58,795 bases of DNA from an uncultured Bacteroidales bacterium (GTDB lineage: Bacteria; Bacteroidota; Bacteroidia; Bacteroidales; Bacteroidaceae). A model generated the notes under the pieces. That model made no database searches and was not told where the DNA came from. It was given only the letters and a program-made list of their open reading frames with translations. The DNA is taken from contig CADCNQ010000027.1 in assembly GCA_902802815.1 (NCBI GenBank), forward strand, positions 1 through 58,795, read 5' to 3'. The translations under genes were made by a program, and so were the position numbers. Shown piece by piece: positions 18,501 to 25,596 of this stretch; position 1 is the first letter of the stretch, and each line of letters begins with the position of its first letter.

Positions 18501-19595
18501 ATGTACGGCTGCCTTTTGTATAATCTTGGCACTTGTACCGGCGGTGAGCGGAGTTATGTTGATGGTGTCAGTTCGGATTGAGGCAGAGAAGTCGTTGTTG
18601 TCGAGCAGAGTGCCCCGTAGTGTCAGTTCACCCAAAGCCGTGCGAGTGTCTAAACTGAAACGGTGGTCGTGGAGATTACTTGTCACGTTACCGTTCATCT
18701 CTACATCTCCGAGCGAATGCAACTTGTCAGGGAGATCTCTAACATTGAATTGGTGAATGTAGGCTACAAAGGAAGGAGAGGTGAGTATATCCCTGATAGT
18801 TCCTTCGGCAAGGAAAGAAAGGGAATAGAGTGGAGAATGCGCCTCGATGTGGGTGATGTCGATGCGGTTCTCGTTTCCGTGGGCCTCCAGACGAAGCCTG
18901 GATGGTTCGGGGAACTGAGGCAGGGGAGGCAGCGTTGCATCTAGGGACAATTTGCTGACACTGAAGGAACGACGTGTGGCGTGACCGTCGGCTACAAGGC
19001 TGTGGATGATAAGATTGTGCCCCTCGGCAAATGAAAGTCGCTTGAGTGAGAGCGAGAGGCTGTCGCGGGTAAGACGGTGGAGATGGGCAGTCATGTTGAT
19101 GGAGGAGACTGTAAGGCTGTCCCAACGTACAGCGCTGCGGCGCACAATAAGACTTCCGATGTGCAAGTCAAGCGGGAACTCCTCCTTTTTGTCAGACGAT
19201 GAGAAGGCATCGATGAGAAACTGCAGGTTGAGTGTGCTGTCGGTATTGTGGTAGAAATGGGCGTTGGCGCTGAGTATTTGTGCGTTGGCAATGACGATGT
19301 GCCCATCGGTGATAAGTGGCATCCACTCCATCTTTGCTGCCACGCGGTGGGCTTGCAGCATGAGTGTGTCCTGTCGGTCCCATAGAGATATGTCGTCGAG
19401 CATCACACGTCCTTGTAAATTGATGGTAATGCGACCGATGGCGACGTTGCTTTTTATCTGGTTGGATAGTATGGAAGATGCCGCCTTGCCAAACCATTTC
19501 TGCACTTGCGGAATGGATAGGCAAAGCACAAGGGACAGGTAACCTGCGGAAAGTAGGATAACTATCCAACTGACGATGTATTTTAGCGCTTTTAT
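15579..19595 (-). CDS. tamB: TamB-like translocation/assembly module protein (AsmA/TamB superfamily)
   Basis: Very large envelope protein of ~1338 residues with long beta-rich repeats. The C-terminal TamB (DUF490) domain includes DIRVNLDMDMTPNMRLRLIM, GEGRLLANF and GSFNLYGTYRLTDGNYRLSF. TamB-like proteins form bridges that move lipids or assist barrel assembly between the two membranes. The start is odd: the in-frame N-terminal anchor IKALKYIVSWIVILLSAGY is preceded by no ATG, GTG or TTG. The first canonical start is GTG at 19529, after the anchor. An ATG at 19622 is in frame but followed by TAA at codon 7. I give 19595, an ATA, as the likely start of the anchor; this could be a non-AUG start, a nonsense mutation or a sequence error. 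Divergent from nqrA. Confidence 0.8.
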   Translation of the reverse strand: MKALKYIVSWIVILLSAGYLSLVLCLSIPQVQKWFGKAASSILSNQIKSNVAIGRITINLQGRVMLDDISLWDRQDTLMLQAHRVAAKMEWMPLITDGHIVIANAQILSANAHFYHNTDSTLNLQFLIDAFSSSDKKEEFPLDLHIGSLIVRRSAVRWDSLTVSSINMTAHLHRLTRDSLSLSLKRLSFAEGHNLIIHSLVADGHATRRSFSVSKLSLDATLPPLPQFPEPSRLRLEAHGNENRIDITHIEAHSPLYSLSFLAEGTIRDILTSPSFVAYIHQFNVRDLPDKLHSLGDVEMNGNVTSNLHDHRFSLDTRTALGELTLRGTLLDNNDFSASIRTDTINITPLTAGTSAKIIQKAAVHLDAKGRIKGFGDLPEVTAQLHAPLLQLSGYTLRDLQCHVDRRGRDTDVETSLNDPHGKLYTHFRVTGDQWTCAQGEVNIEEFQWNREGDALLMPPTDIKLSHYIHNNTRHISLLTNDIQLEAAGTLEDSLDFALTFTDTLLLRKFADIDIRIPKQGILVGTLSLDPKFNLLKSSLNSQLEIPLMSYSKEQFVNTQINVNYSPGSVGCDLYTERDMPLGTTAFSLDVDGSLERLHGIFSWNNNRTPRQQGELDATVLLGKDSLGSRDIRLWIAPSNIIINDTTWQVHPATAHMHDEVIDVSGVQVSEHERNVYVNGRISANDTDTLTATFKDVNVAYIMDLVKFNDVLFGGSASGKGYLTGLMKNPVADAYAHVDEFTFNNTPEGQCDAHLTWGRTPNTLDIEGHVYDPMNNMDTKVSGLVVPGRRPESRLHLDINTHRFNLGFLNFFTEGIIEEIDGRVTGKAFVGGPLGKIDLNGNLHLDTLSMRIPYTGVRYHLDSAGEDSVLLRPGYILVKNAQLMDEQGAPGIYTHFGFLTGVMKHNSFKNLTYDFLMDTQRLLVYDMKNFDDQPFYGTLYSTGNLRLFGGTGHVQVDAAIRPEKGSSLTYSVASPGGITKSDFITYVDHSSSNSSSSQQAGKRASTLDELSQLSTDIRVNLDMDMTPNMRLRLIMDEKTDDRLDVGGEGRLLANFHNKGSFNLYGTYRLTDGNYRLSFHDIIRKDFTFRPGGTIVFSGNPLMASINMQAVYTVPNVSLNDLGSSSLGFNNTRVDCLMNVTGRPQSPIITFDFDLPNATEDEKRIVHSMVSTEEERNLQVIYLLGVGRFYSYATMSQNAANQTSTAMYSLMASTISQRFNQLLGSAIGSSNWNFGANLRTGQTGWDNVDVEGMLSGRLFDNRLLINGNFGYRESYYTTRNIITDVDVLYLLTRNGSIGLKVYNKTNDRYFVQNSFNTQGIGIQFQKEFNRFRQLFRRSK

Positions 19596-19631
19596 AGAGT
19601 TTTAATTGACGTTTTTTATCATTTTGGAGGA

Positions 19632-19639
19632 TAAAGGTA
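19632..19639 (-). promoter_or_regulatory. Probable -7 element of tamB
   Basis: TACCTTTA on the minus strand differs from TAnnTTTG only at the last base. It lies 10 nt before the interrupted ATG at 19622 and 37 nt before the ATA at 19595. Confidence 0.4.
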
Positions 19640-19657
19640 ACATTTTTTTAGAGATTA

Positions 19658-19689
19658 TTTGCCCTTCAGAGAAAAAAAACGTATTTTTG
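19658..19689 (+). promoter_or_regulatory. Promoter of the nqr operon
   Basis: TTTG (19658-19661), 20 nt, then TATTTTTG (19682-19689): an excellent match to the Bacteroidetes -33/-7 promoter. The nqrA ATG is 33 nt further on. Confidence 0.75.
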
Positions 19690-19721
19690 TCGGGTGAATT
19701 ATCAAATTTAGTAATAAAATA

Positions 19722-21050
19722 ATGGCAAAAGTAATCAAGTTGCGCAAAGGTCTTGACGTTAAGCTCAAGGGAACCGCGGCTTTGGAGACTGTTGCAGTGA
19801 AGATGTCGGGGGAGTATGCTCTCTGTCCCGACGATTTCTGCGGAGTGAAGCCAAAGCCTGTGGTGAAGGAGGGCGATGCTGTCAAGGTCGGTGATGCCTT
19901 GTTCGTGGACAAGTTGCATCCGGAAGTGAAATTTGTTTCGCCTGTGAGCGGTGCGGTTTCACTGATTGAGAGAGGCGACCGCCGTAAGTTGCTCAGCATC
20001 CGTGTGAAGGCTGACGGCAAACAAACGGCTCGCAAGTTTGATGTGAAGGGCGATGTAAAGGCCCTGATGATGGAGAGCGGCCTGTTCGGCATGATGCTGC
20101 AGAGACCCTATGCCGTCGTTCCAAGTCCCGAAGATAAGCCCAAGGCAATCTTTGTGAGTGCATTCAATTCAATGCCTCTGGCTCAGGATTTCGAATATGT
20201 ACTGGAAGGTCAGGAGACAGAGTTCCAGTCAGGTATCACAGCTTTGTCAAAGCTGGCTGGTGTATATCTCGGTGTGAGCAGCAAGCAGAAGGCTAAGGCA
20301 CTTCTTGAGGCAAAAAATTGTGAAGTGAATGTGTTTGAAGGTCCCGCTCCTGCAGGCAATGTGGGTGTGCAAATCAACCATATCAACCCGGTGAACAAGG
20401 GTGAAGTGGTGTGGACGATGGCCCCCGAAGTGGTAATTATGCTCGGGCGTTTGATAAACAGCGGAGAGGTGGACTTCACGCGTACGATAGCCGTTGCAGG
20501 CAGTGAGGTGAAGGCTCCTAAGTATGCGAAGGTGATTGTCGGTGCAAAGTTGTCTGATGTTCTTGAAGGACAGATTGACAAGTCGGCCAATAACCGTATC
20601 ATTGACGGCAATGTAATGACTGGTCTGAAGTCGTCTCTCGACGGATTCCTCGGTGCGCAGACCACAGAAGTGAATGTGATTCCCGAAGGTGATGATGCCG
20701 ATGAGATGTTGGGATGGATTATGCCTCGCTTCAATCAGTTCTCCACTAGTCGTACTTATTTCTCCTGGCTCATGCCAAAGAAGGAATACCGATTGGATGC
20801 CCGTGTGAAGGGTGGAGAGCGTCACATGATTTTTTCGGGTGAATATGACAAGGTGTTCCCGATGGATATTTATGCAGGATACCTCATCAAAGCTATCATT
20901 TCCGGCGACATTGATCGTCAGGAGGCTTTGGGCATCTACGAAGTGGCGCCAGAGGACTTCGCTTTGGCTGAGTTCGTCTGCTCGTCGAAGCTGGAACTGC
21001 AGAGGATTGTTAGACAGGGTCTTGACACCCTGAGAAAGGAGAATATGTGA
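19722..21050 (+). CDS. nqrA: Na+-translocating NADH:quinone reductase subunit A
   Basis: Protein of 442 residues, no TM helices. It begins with the typical NqrA N-terminus (KLRKGLDVKLKG) and contains a barrel-sandwich-like region (VDKLHPEVKFVSPVSGAV). NqrA is the cytoplasmic subunit that docks on NqrB and contributes to quinone binding. First gene of nqrABCDEF. The complex oxidises NADH and pumps Na+ out; in gut Bacteroidales it is a main energy converter. The stop codon shares one base with the nqrB start. Confidence 0.95.
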   Translation: MAKVIKLRKGLDVKLKGTAALETVAVKMSGEYALCPDDFCGVKPKPVVKEGDAVKVGDALFVDKLHPEVKFVSPVSGAVSLIERGDRRKLLSIRVKADGKQTARKFDVKGDVKALMMESGLFGMMLQRPYAVVPSPEDKPKAIFVSAFNSMPLAQDFEYVLEGQETEFQSGITALSKLAGVYLGVSSKQKAKALLEAKNCEVNVFEGPAPAGNVGVQINHINPVNKGEVVWTMAPEVVIMLGRLINSGEVDFTRTIAVAGSEVKAPKYAKVIVGAKLSDVLEGQIDKSANNRIIDGNVMTGLKSSLDGFLGAQTTEVNVIPEGDDADEMLGWIMPRFNQFSTSRTYFSWLMPKKEYRLDARVKGGERHMIFSGEYDKVFPMDIYAGYLIKAIISGDIDRQEALGIYEVAPEDFALAEFVCSSKLELQRIVRQGLDTLRKENM

Positions 21051-22222
21051 TGAATCCTATTAAGAAGTTTTTCGACAATATCCATCCGCTCGTAGAAAAG
21101 GGCGGAAAACTGCACTGCTTGCGCTCTGTGGTGGATGGCTTTGAGACCTTCGCCTTTGTGCCCAATACAACGTCCAAGCGCGGAGGTGTTAATATTCACG
21201 ATGCCGTGGACTCAAAGCGACTGATTTTCTTTGTTATAATTGCTTTGATGCCGGCTCTGCTGTTCGGTATGTATAACGTTGGTTACCAAAACGCTCTTCT
21301 TGGCGGTGGTGACACATCGGACTTCTGGGGTCTCTTCGGCTATGGATTTTTGGCAGTGTTGCCTAAAATTCTGGTGAGCTACATCGTGGGTCTCGGTATC
21401 GAGTTCACTGTGGCTCAGTGGAAGGATGAAGAAATCCATGAAGGTTTCCTTGTTACCGGTATGATTATCCCTATGATTGTCCCTGTAACTTTGCCTTTGT
21501 GGATGCTGGCTGTTGCTACGGCCTTCAGCGTGATTTTCGCCAAAGAAATTTTTGGCGGTACGGGTATGAATATCTTCAATCCCGCACTTATCACGCGTGC
21601 TTTTCTGTTCTTCTCGTATCCTTCGGCTATGACGGGCGACAACCACGTGTGGGTCAACAGCGATAAGATTCTCGGTTTGGGCTATGAGTGCAGCGATGGT
21701 CTTTCTGCTGCAACACCCCTCGGTCAGGCTGCCACAGAAGGCTTCAGCGGGTTTGATTGTGCAACGGTCAATGATGCCATCATCGGCCTGATTCCCGGTA
21801 GCATTGGTGAGACCAGTGTTATCGCCATTGCCCTGGGCGGTCTTCTGCTGATGTGTACGGGCGTGGCTTCATGGAAGGTAATGCTGAGCGTATTTGTTGG
21901 CGGTGCTTGCACCGGCTATCTGATGCAGGCTGCCGATCTGACTGATATTGAATGGTGGCATCAACTTGTCGTAGGTGGTTTCTGTTTCGGTGCTGTATTT
22001 ATGGCCACTGATCCAGTAACAGCTGCACGTACGGAGTGCGGTAAATATATCTATGGTCTGATGATTGGTTTTATTGCAGTGCTTGTGCGTGTGCTGAATC
22101 CCGGTTATCCCGAAGGTATGATGCTGGCCATCCTACTGATGAACCTGTTTGCTCCTCTTATCGATTACTGCTTCGTGCAGAGCAATATTAACAAGCGTGC
22201 AAAACGCGCTCTTAAAAAGTAA
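21050..22222 (+). CDS. nqrB: Na+-translocating NADH:quinone reductase subunit B
   Basis: Protein of 390 residues with about ten TM helices. The covalent FMN site is Thr255 in PGSIGETSVIAIALGG; TAARTECGKYIYGLMIG is another conserved block. NqrB carries FMN and riboflavin and takes part in Na+ transport and quinone reduction. AAGGAG lies 9 nt before ATG 21050, which supports this start over the GTG at 21047; the ATG overlaps the nqrA TGA by one base. Confidence 0.95.
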   Translation: MNPIKKFFDNIHPLVEKGGKLHCLRSVVDGFETFAFVPNTTSKRGGVNIHDAVDSKRLIFFVIIALMPALLFGMYNVGYQNALLGGGDTSDFWGLFGYGFLAVLPKILVSYIVGLGIEFTVAQWKDEEIHEGFLVTGMIIPMIVPVTLPLWMLAVATAFSVIFAKEIFGGTGMNIFNPALITRAFLFFSYPSAMTGDNHVWVNSDKILGLGYECSDGLSAATPLGQAATEGFSGFDCATVNDAIIGLIPGSIGETSVIAIALGGLLLMCTGVASWKVMLSVFVGGACTGYLMQAADLTDIEWWHQLVVGGFCFGAVFMATDPVTAARTECGKYIYGLMIGFIAVLVRVLNPGYPEGMMLAILLMNLFAPLIDYCFVQSNINKRAKRALKK

Positions 22223-22228
22223 ACAGAT

Positions 22229-23020
22229 ATGGCAAAGAAATTTATATGCAGTCAGTGCGGCCAGGTGTTCGAGGCCGCATCAATGCCCGATAAGTGCCCT
22301 ATCTGCGGCGCTGACGCTTCTAAGATAACAGAAGTGAAATCGAAAGGCATTAATACCAACGGCAATGTTTATACTATCGTTTATGCTGCCGTGATGGTGA
22401 TAGTGGTTGCTTTTCTGTTGGCGTTTGTAAGTTCGGCACTCAAGCCCGTTCAGGATGCCAATGTGGAGAACGACACTAAGGGTCAGATACTTTCGGCTCT
22501 AGGTTATGACAAGGCTACTGTTAACGTAGGTGAGACCTACAAGGCCAAGGTACAGGATATGCTGTTTAAGAACGGTGAACTTGTTCCTTACAACGGTAAG
22601 TTTAATACTGTGTATGGCAGTCTCATCAAGGAAGGTGAGCTTCATGTTTTTGTTGCGACAACGGCAAATGGCGAAGAAGCATATGTAATCCCTGTGACCG
22701 GACGCGGTCTGTGGGGCGGTCTGTGGGGCTATATTGCAGTGGACAAGGAAAAGAAGCAGGTGCTCGGTACCTATTTCTATCACGAGAGTGAGACGGCAGG
22801 CCTTGGCGCACGCATCGGAGAGAAAGCCTTTCAGCAGCAGTTTGAGGGCCGTCCTATTTTCGACGAAAACGAAAATGTTGCGCTCACGGTGGTGAAGCAG
22901 GGGGCAGGTGATGATCGGTTCCAAGTGGACGGTATCACGGGTGCAACCCTGACTTCAAAGGGTGTCGGAGCAATGGTTACCGACGGACTGGGCGCTTATG
23001 TGGAATTTTTAAAAAAATAA
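22229..23020 (+). CDS. nqrC: Na+-translocating NADH:quinone reductase subunit C with an N-terminal rubredoxin-like domain
   Basis: Protein of 263 residues. Residues 46-68 are the single TM helix; the periplasmic FMN-binding domain follows and ends with GITGATLTSKGV, where Thr242 should carry covalent FMN. Unlike ordinary NqrC, about 40 residues precede the TM helix and hold a short rubredoxin/rubrerythrin-type metal site: CSQCG (Cys7, Cys10) and CPICGA (Cys23, Cys26). With normal NqrC topology this domain lies in the cytoplasm beside NqrF. It may bind iron (electron transfer) or zinc (structural); sequence cannot decide. Starts 6 nt after nqrB. Confidence 0.93.
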   Translation: MAKKFICSQCGQVFEAASMPDKCPICGADASKITEVKSKGINTNGNVYTIVYAAVMVIVVAFLLAFVSSALKPVQDANVENDTKGQILSALGYDKATVNVGETYKAKVQDMLFKNGELVPYNGKFNTVYGSLIKEGELHVFVATTANGEEAYVIPVTGRGLWGGLWGYIAVDKEKKQVLGTYFYHESETAGLGARIGEKAFQQQFEGRPIFDENENVALTVVKQGAGDDRFQVDGITGATLTSKGVGAMVTDGLGAYVEFLKK

Positions 23021-23035
23021 GGAGGACAATAGGTT

Positions 23036-23659
23036 ATGAAACTATTTTCACAAGAGAATAAGGCCGCATTGACAGGTCCTCTCAACCTAAATAACCCCAT
23101 CACCGTTCAGGTGCTCGGCATCTGTTCGGCGTTGGCTGTAACGTCCCAGTTGGCACCAGCCATTGTTATGGGACTATCCGTGACCGTTATCACGGCATTC
23201 TCGAATGTAATCATTTCACTTATACGTAAGACTATTCCCAACCGTATACGTATAATCGTGCAGTTGGTGGTTGTGGCTACTTTGGTTACCATCGTAAGTC
23301 AGATTCTAAAGGCATACGTTTACGATGTGAGTGTGCAATTAAGTGTGTACGTGGGTCTTATCATTACCAATTGTATCTTGATGGGACGACTTGAGGCATT
23401 TGCTATGCAAAATGCCCCCTGGCCTTCTTTCTTGGACGGTATAGGTAATGGTCTCGGATATGCGCTAGTACTGGTGATTGTCGGCTTCGTGCGCGAACTC
23501 TTCGGTTTCGGCACCCTGTTTGGCTTTCAGGTAATACCGCAGAGTGCTTATGAGGCAGGCTATATGAACAACGGCATGATGGTGATGCCGGCTATGTCGC
23601 TTGTTATTGTAGGATGTGTCATATGGGCTCATCGCTCATTTAATAAGGAGGAGAAGTAA
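23036..23659 (+). CDS. nqrD: Na+-translocating NADH:quinone reductase subunit D
   Basis: Protein of 207 residues, six TM helices, related to NqrE/RnfE. Conserved cysteines in LGICSALAV and [13 protein letters not shown] correspond to those that, with NqrE, hold the intramembrane iron centre. Strong Shine-Dalgarno GGAGG at 23021-23025, 10 nt before ATG. Confidence 0.95.
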   Translation: MKLFSQENKAALTGPLNLNNPITVQVLGICSALAVTSQLAPAIVMGLSVTVITAFSNVIISLIRKTIPNRIRIIVQLVVVATLVTIVSQILKAYVYDVSVQLSVYVGLIITNCILMGRLEAFAMQNAPWPSFLDGIGNGLGYALVLVIVGFVRELFGFGTLFGFQVIPQSAYEAGYMNNGMMVMPAMSLVIVGCVIWAHRSFNKEEK

Positions 23660-23661
23660 GT

Positions 23662-24288
23662 ATGGAACACATGATTTCACTCTTTGTCCGCTCCATCTTT
23701 GTGGACAATATGATATTCGCTTTCTTTTTGGGTATGTGTTCATATCTGGCAGTTAGCAAGACCGTTAAGACATCGCTCGGACTTGGTGTCGCAGTGACAT
23801 TCGTTCTGCTCATCACGGTTCCTGTTGATTATGCTTTACAAGTATATGTGCTAGCTCCCGATAAGTTGGTGCCCGGTGTTGACCTGACGTTCTTGGCTTT
23901 CATTCTGTTCATAGCAGTGATTGCCGCTATGGTACAGCTGGTGGAGATGATTGTGGAGCGTTTTTCTCCCTCTCTGTATGCCAGCCTCGGTATCTTCCTG
24001 CCCCTGATAGCTGTAAACTGCGCCATCATGGGTGCATCTCTGTTCATGCAGCAGCGCATCGGTATGGAACCTACAAATGCACAGTATATCGGTGGCTTTG
24101 GCGATGCAGTTGCTTATGCACTTGGTTCTGGTATCGGCTGGCTTTTAGCAATTGTCGGTTTGGCAGCTATTCGTGAGAAGATGGCTTATACAGATGTGCC
24201 TAAGCCTTTGCAGGGCCTTGGTATCACATTTATCACGGTTGGACTCATGGCTTTGGCATTCATGTGCTTTAGTGGTCTTAATATTTAA
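23662..24288 (+). CDS. nqrE: Na+-translocating NADH:quinone reductase subunit E
   Basis: Protein of 208 residues, six TM helices, related to RnfA. Cysteines in [13 protein letters not shown] and [12 protein letters not shown] match the partner ligands of the NqrD/E iron centre. It starts two bases after the nqrD stop, with an AAGGAGGAG Shine-Dalgarno overlapping the end of nqrD. Confidence 0.95.
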   Translation: MEHMISLFVRSIFVDNMIFAFFLGMCSYLAVSKTVKTSLGLGVAVTFVLLITVPVDYALQVYVLAPDKLVPGVDLTFLAFILFIAVIAAMVQLVEMIVERFSPSLYASLGIFLPLIAVNCAIMGASLFMQQRIGMEPTNAQYIGGFGDAVAYALGSGIGWLLAIVGLAAIREKMAYTDVPKPLQGLGITFITVGLMALAFMCFSGLNI

Positions 24289-24306
24289 AAGCAGGAGGAA
24301 TATACG

Positions 24307-25596
24307 ATGGATATGAATTTGATTTTAGTTAGCATTGGCGTATTCCTTGTCATCATCCTGGTGTTGGTGGTAATACTGCTTGTAGCTAAGACTTATTTGT
24401 CACCAAGTGGCAATGTGAATATTGTGATTAACGGTAAGGATACCGTTTCAGTACCTCAGGGTGCATCTCTTCTTTCGACACTCTCTCAGGAGGGAATTTT
24501 CCTGCCTTCTGCTTGTGGCGGTAAGGGCAGTTGTGGACAATGCAAACTGCAGGTTACTGAGGGCGGAGGCGAGATACTTGATTCTGAGAAGGGACATTTC
24601 ACGCGCAAGCAGCAGAAAGATCATTGGCGTCTGGGTTGCCAGTGTAAGGTGAAGGGTGATTTGAAGATTGCCGTTGATGATTCTGTGATGGGTGTTAAGG
24701 AGTGGGAATGCACCGTTATTGGTAATAAGAACGTGGCTACCTTTATTAAAGAATATAAGGTGGCTCTGCCTCCCGGCGAGCACATGGACTTTGAGCCCGG
24801 CTCGTATGCCCAGATAAAGATTCCTGCATTCGACTGCATTGATTATGGTAAGGACTTCGACAGAAGTCTCATTGGCGATACCTATCTGCCGGCATGGGAG
24901 AAGTTTGGCCTATTCCCCCTCAAATGTTCGAACCCAGAACCCACTATCCGTGCCTATTCTATGGCCAATTATCCCGACGAGGGCGATATAATTACACTTA
25001 ACGTGCGTATCGCCACGCCTCCCTTCAAACCGAAGGAGCAGGGACCTGGCTTCATGGATGTCAACCCGGGTATTGCATCTTCTTATATCTTCTCGCTCAA
25101 GCCGGGTGACAAGGTGATTATGAGTGGTCCTTACGGAGAGTTCCGTCCTGTATATGGTTCTGGTCGCGAGATGATTTGGGTTGGCGGTGGTGCTGGTATG
25201 GCTCCTTTGCGTGCTCAGATTATGCACATGCTCAAGGGACATGGTGTCAGCGACGAAGATCGTAAGCGTCCGATGCATTATTTCTATGGTGCGCGCGCTT
25301 TGGAAGAGATACCGTTCCTCGACGATTTCCTGCAGTTGGAGAAAGATTTCCCCAATTTCCATTTCCATTTGGCTCTCGATCGTCCCGATCCGAAGGCAGA
25401 TGCAGCAGGAATCAAGTACACGCCAGGCTTCGTGGCTCCTGTGATGGGCGACACCTATCTCAAGCAGCATGAGGCTCCTGAGGATTGTGAGTACTATCTC
25501 TGCGGACCTCCAATGATGGCTAAGACCGTGCTTGACCTCCTACATTCTCTCGGTGTAGAGGATGATATGATTCGTTTTGATAACTTTGGTGGTTAA
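24307..25596 (+). CDS. nqrF: Na+-translocating NADH:quinone reductase subunit F
   Basis: Protein of 429 residues, the electron-entry subunit. An N-terminal TM helix (5-27) is followed by a [2Fe-2S] ferredoxin domain (SACGGKGSCGQC near 68-79, last Cys in RLGCQC), an FAD domain (RAYSMANY), and an NADH-binding domain (WVGGGAGMAPLRAQI, later YLCGPPMM). GGAGGA precedes the start. The 3' end overlaps the next gene by 8 bases. Confidence 0.96.
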   Translation: MDMNLILVSIGVFLVIILVLVVILLVAKTYLSPSGNVNIVINGKDTVSVPQGASLLSTLSQEGIFLPSACGGKGSCGQCKLQVTEGGGEILDSEKGHFTRKQQKDHWRLGCQCKVKGDLKIAVDDSVMGVKEWECTVIGNKNVATFIKEYKVALPPGEHMDFEPGSYAQIKIPAFDCIDYGKDFDRSLIGDTYLPAWEKFGLFPLKCSNPEPTIRAYSMANYPDEGDIITLNVRIATPPFKPKEQGPGFMDVNPGIASSYIFSLKPGDKVIMSGPYGEFRPVYGSGREMIWVGGGAGMAPLRAQIMHMLKGHGVSDEDRKRPMHYFYGARALEEIPFLDDFLQLEKDFPNFHFHLALDRPDPKADAAGIKYTPGFVAPVMGDTYLKQHEAPEDCEYYLCGPPMMAKTVLDLLHSLGVEDDMIRFDNFGG

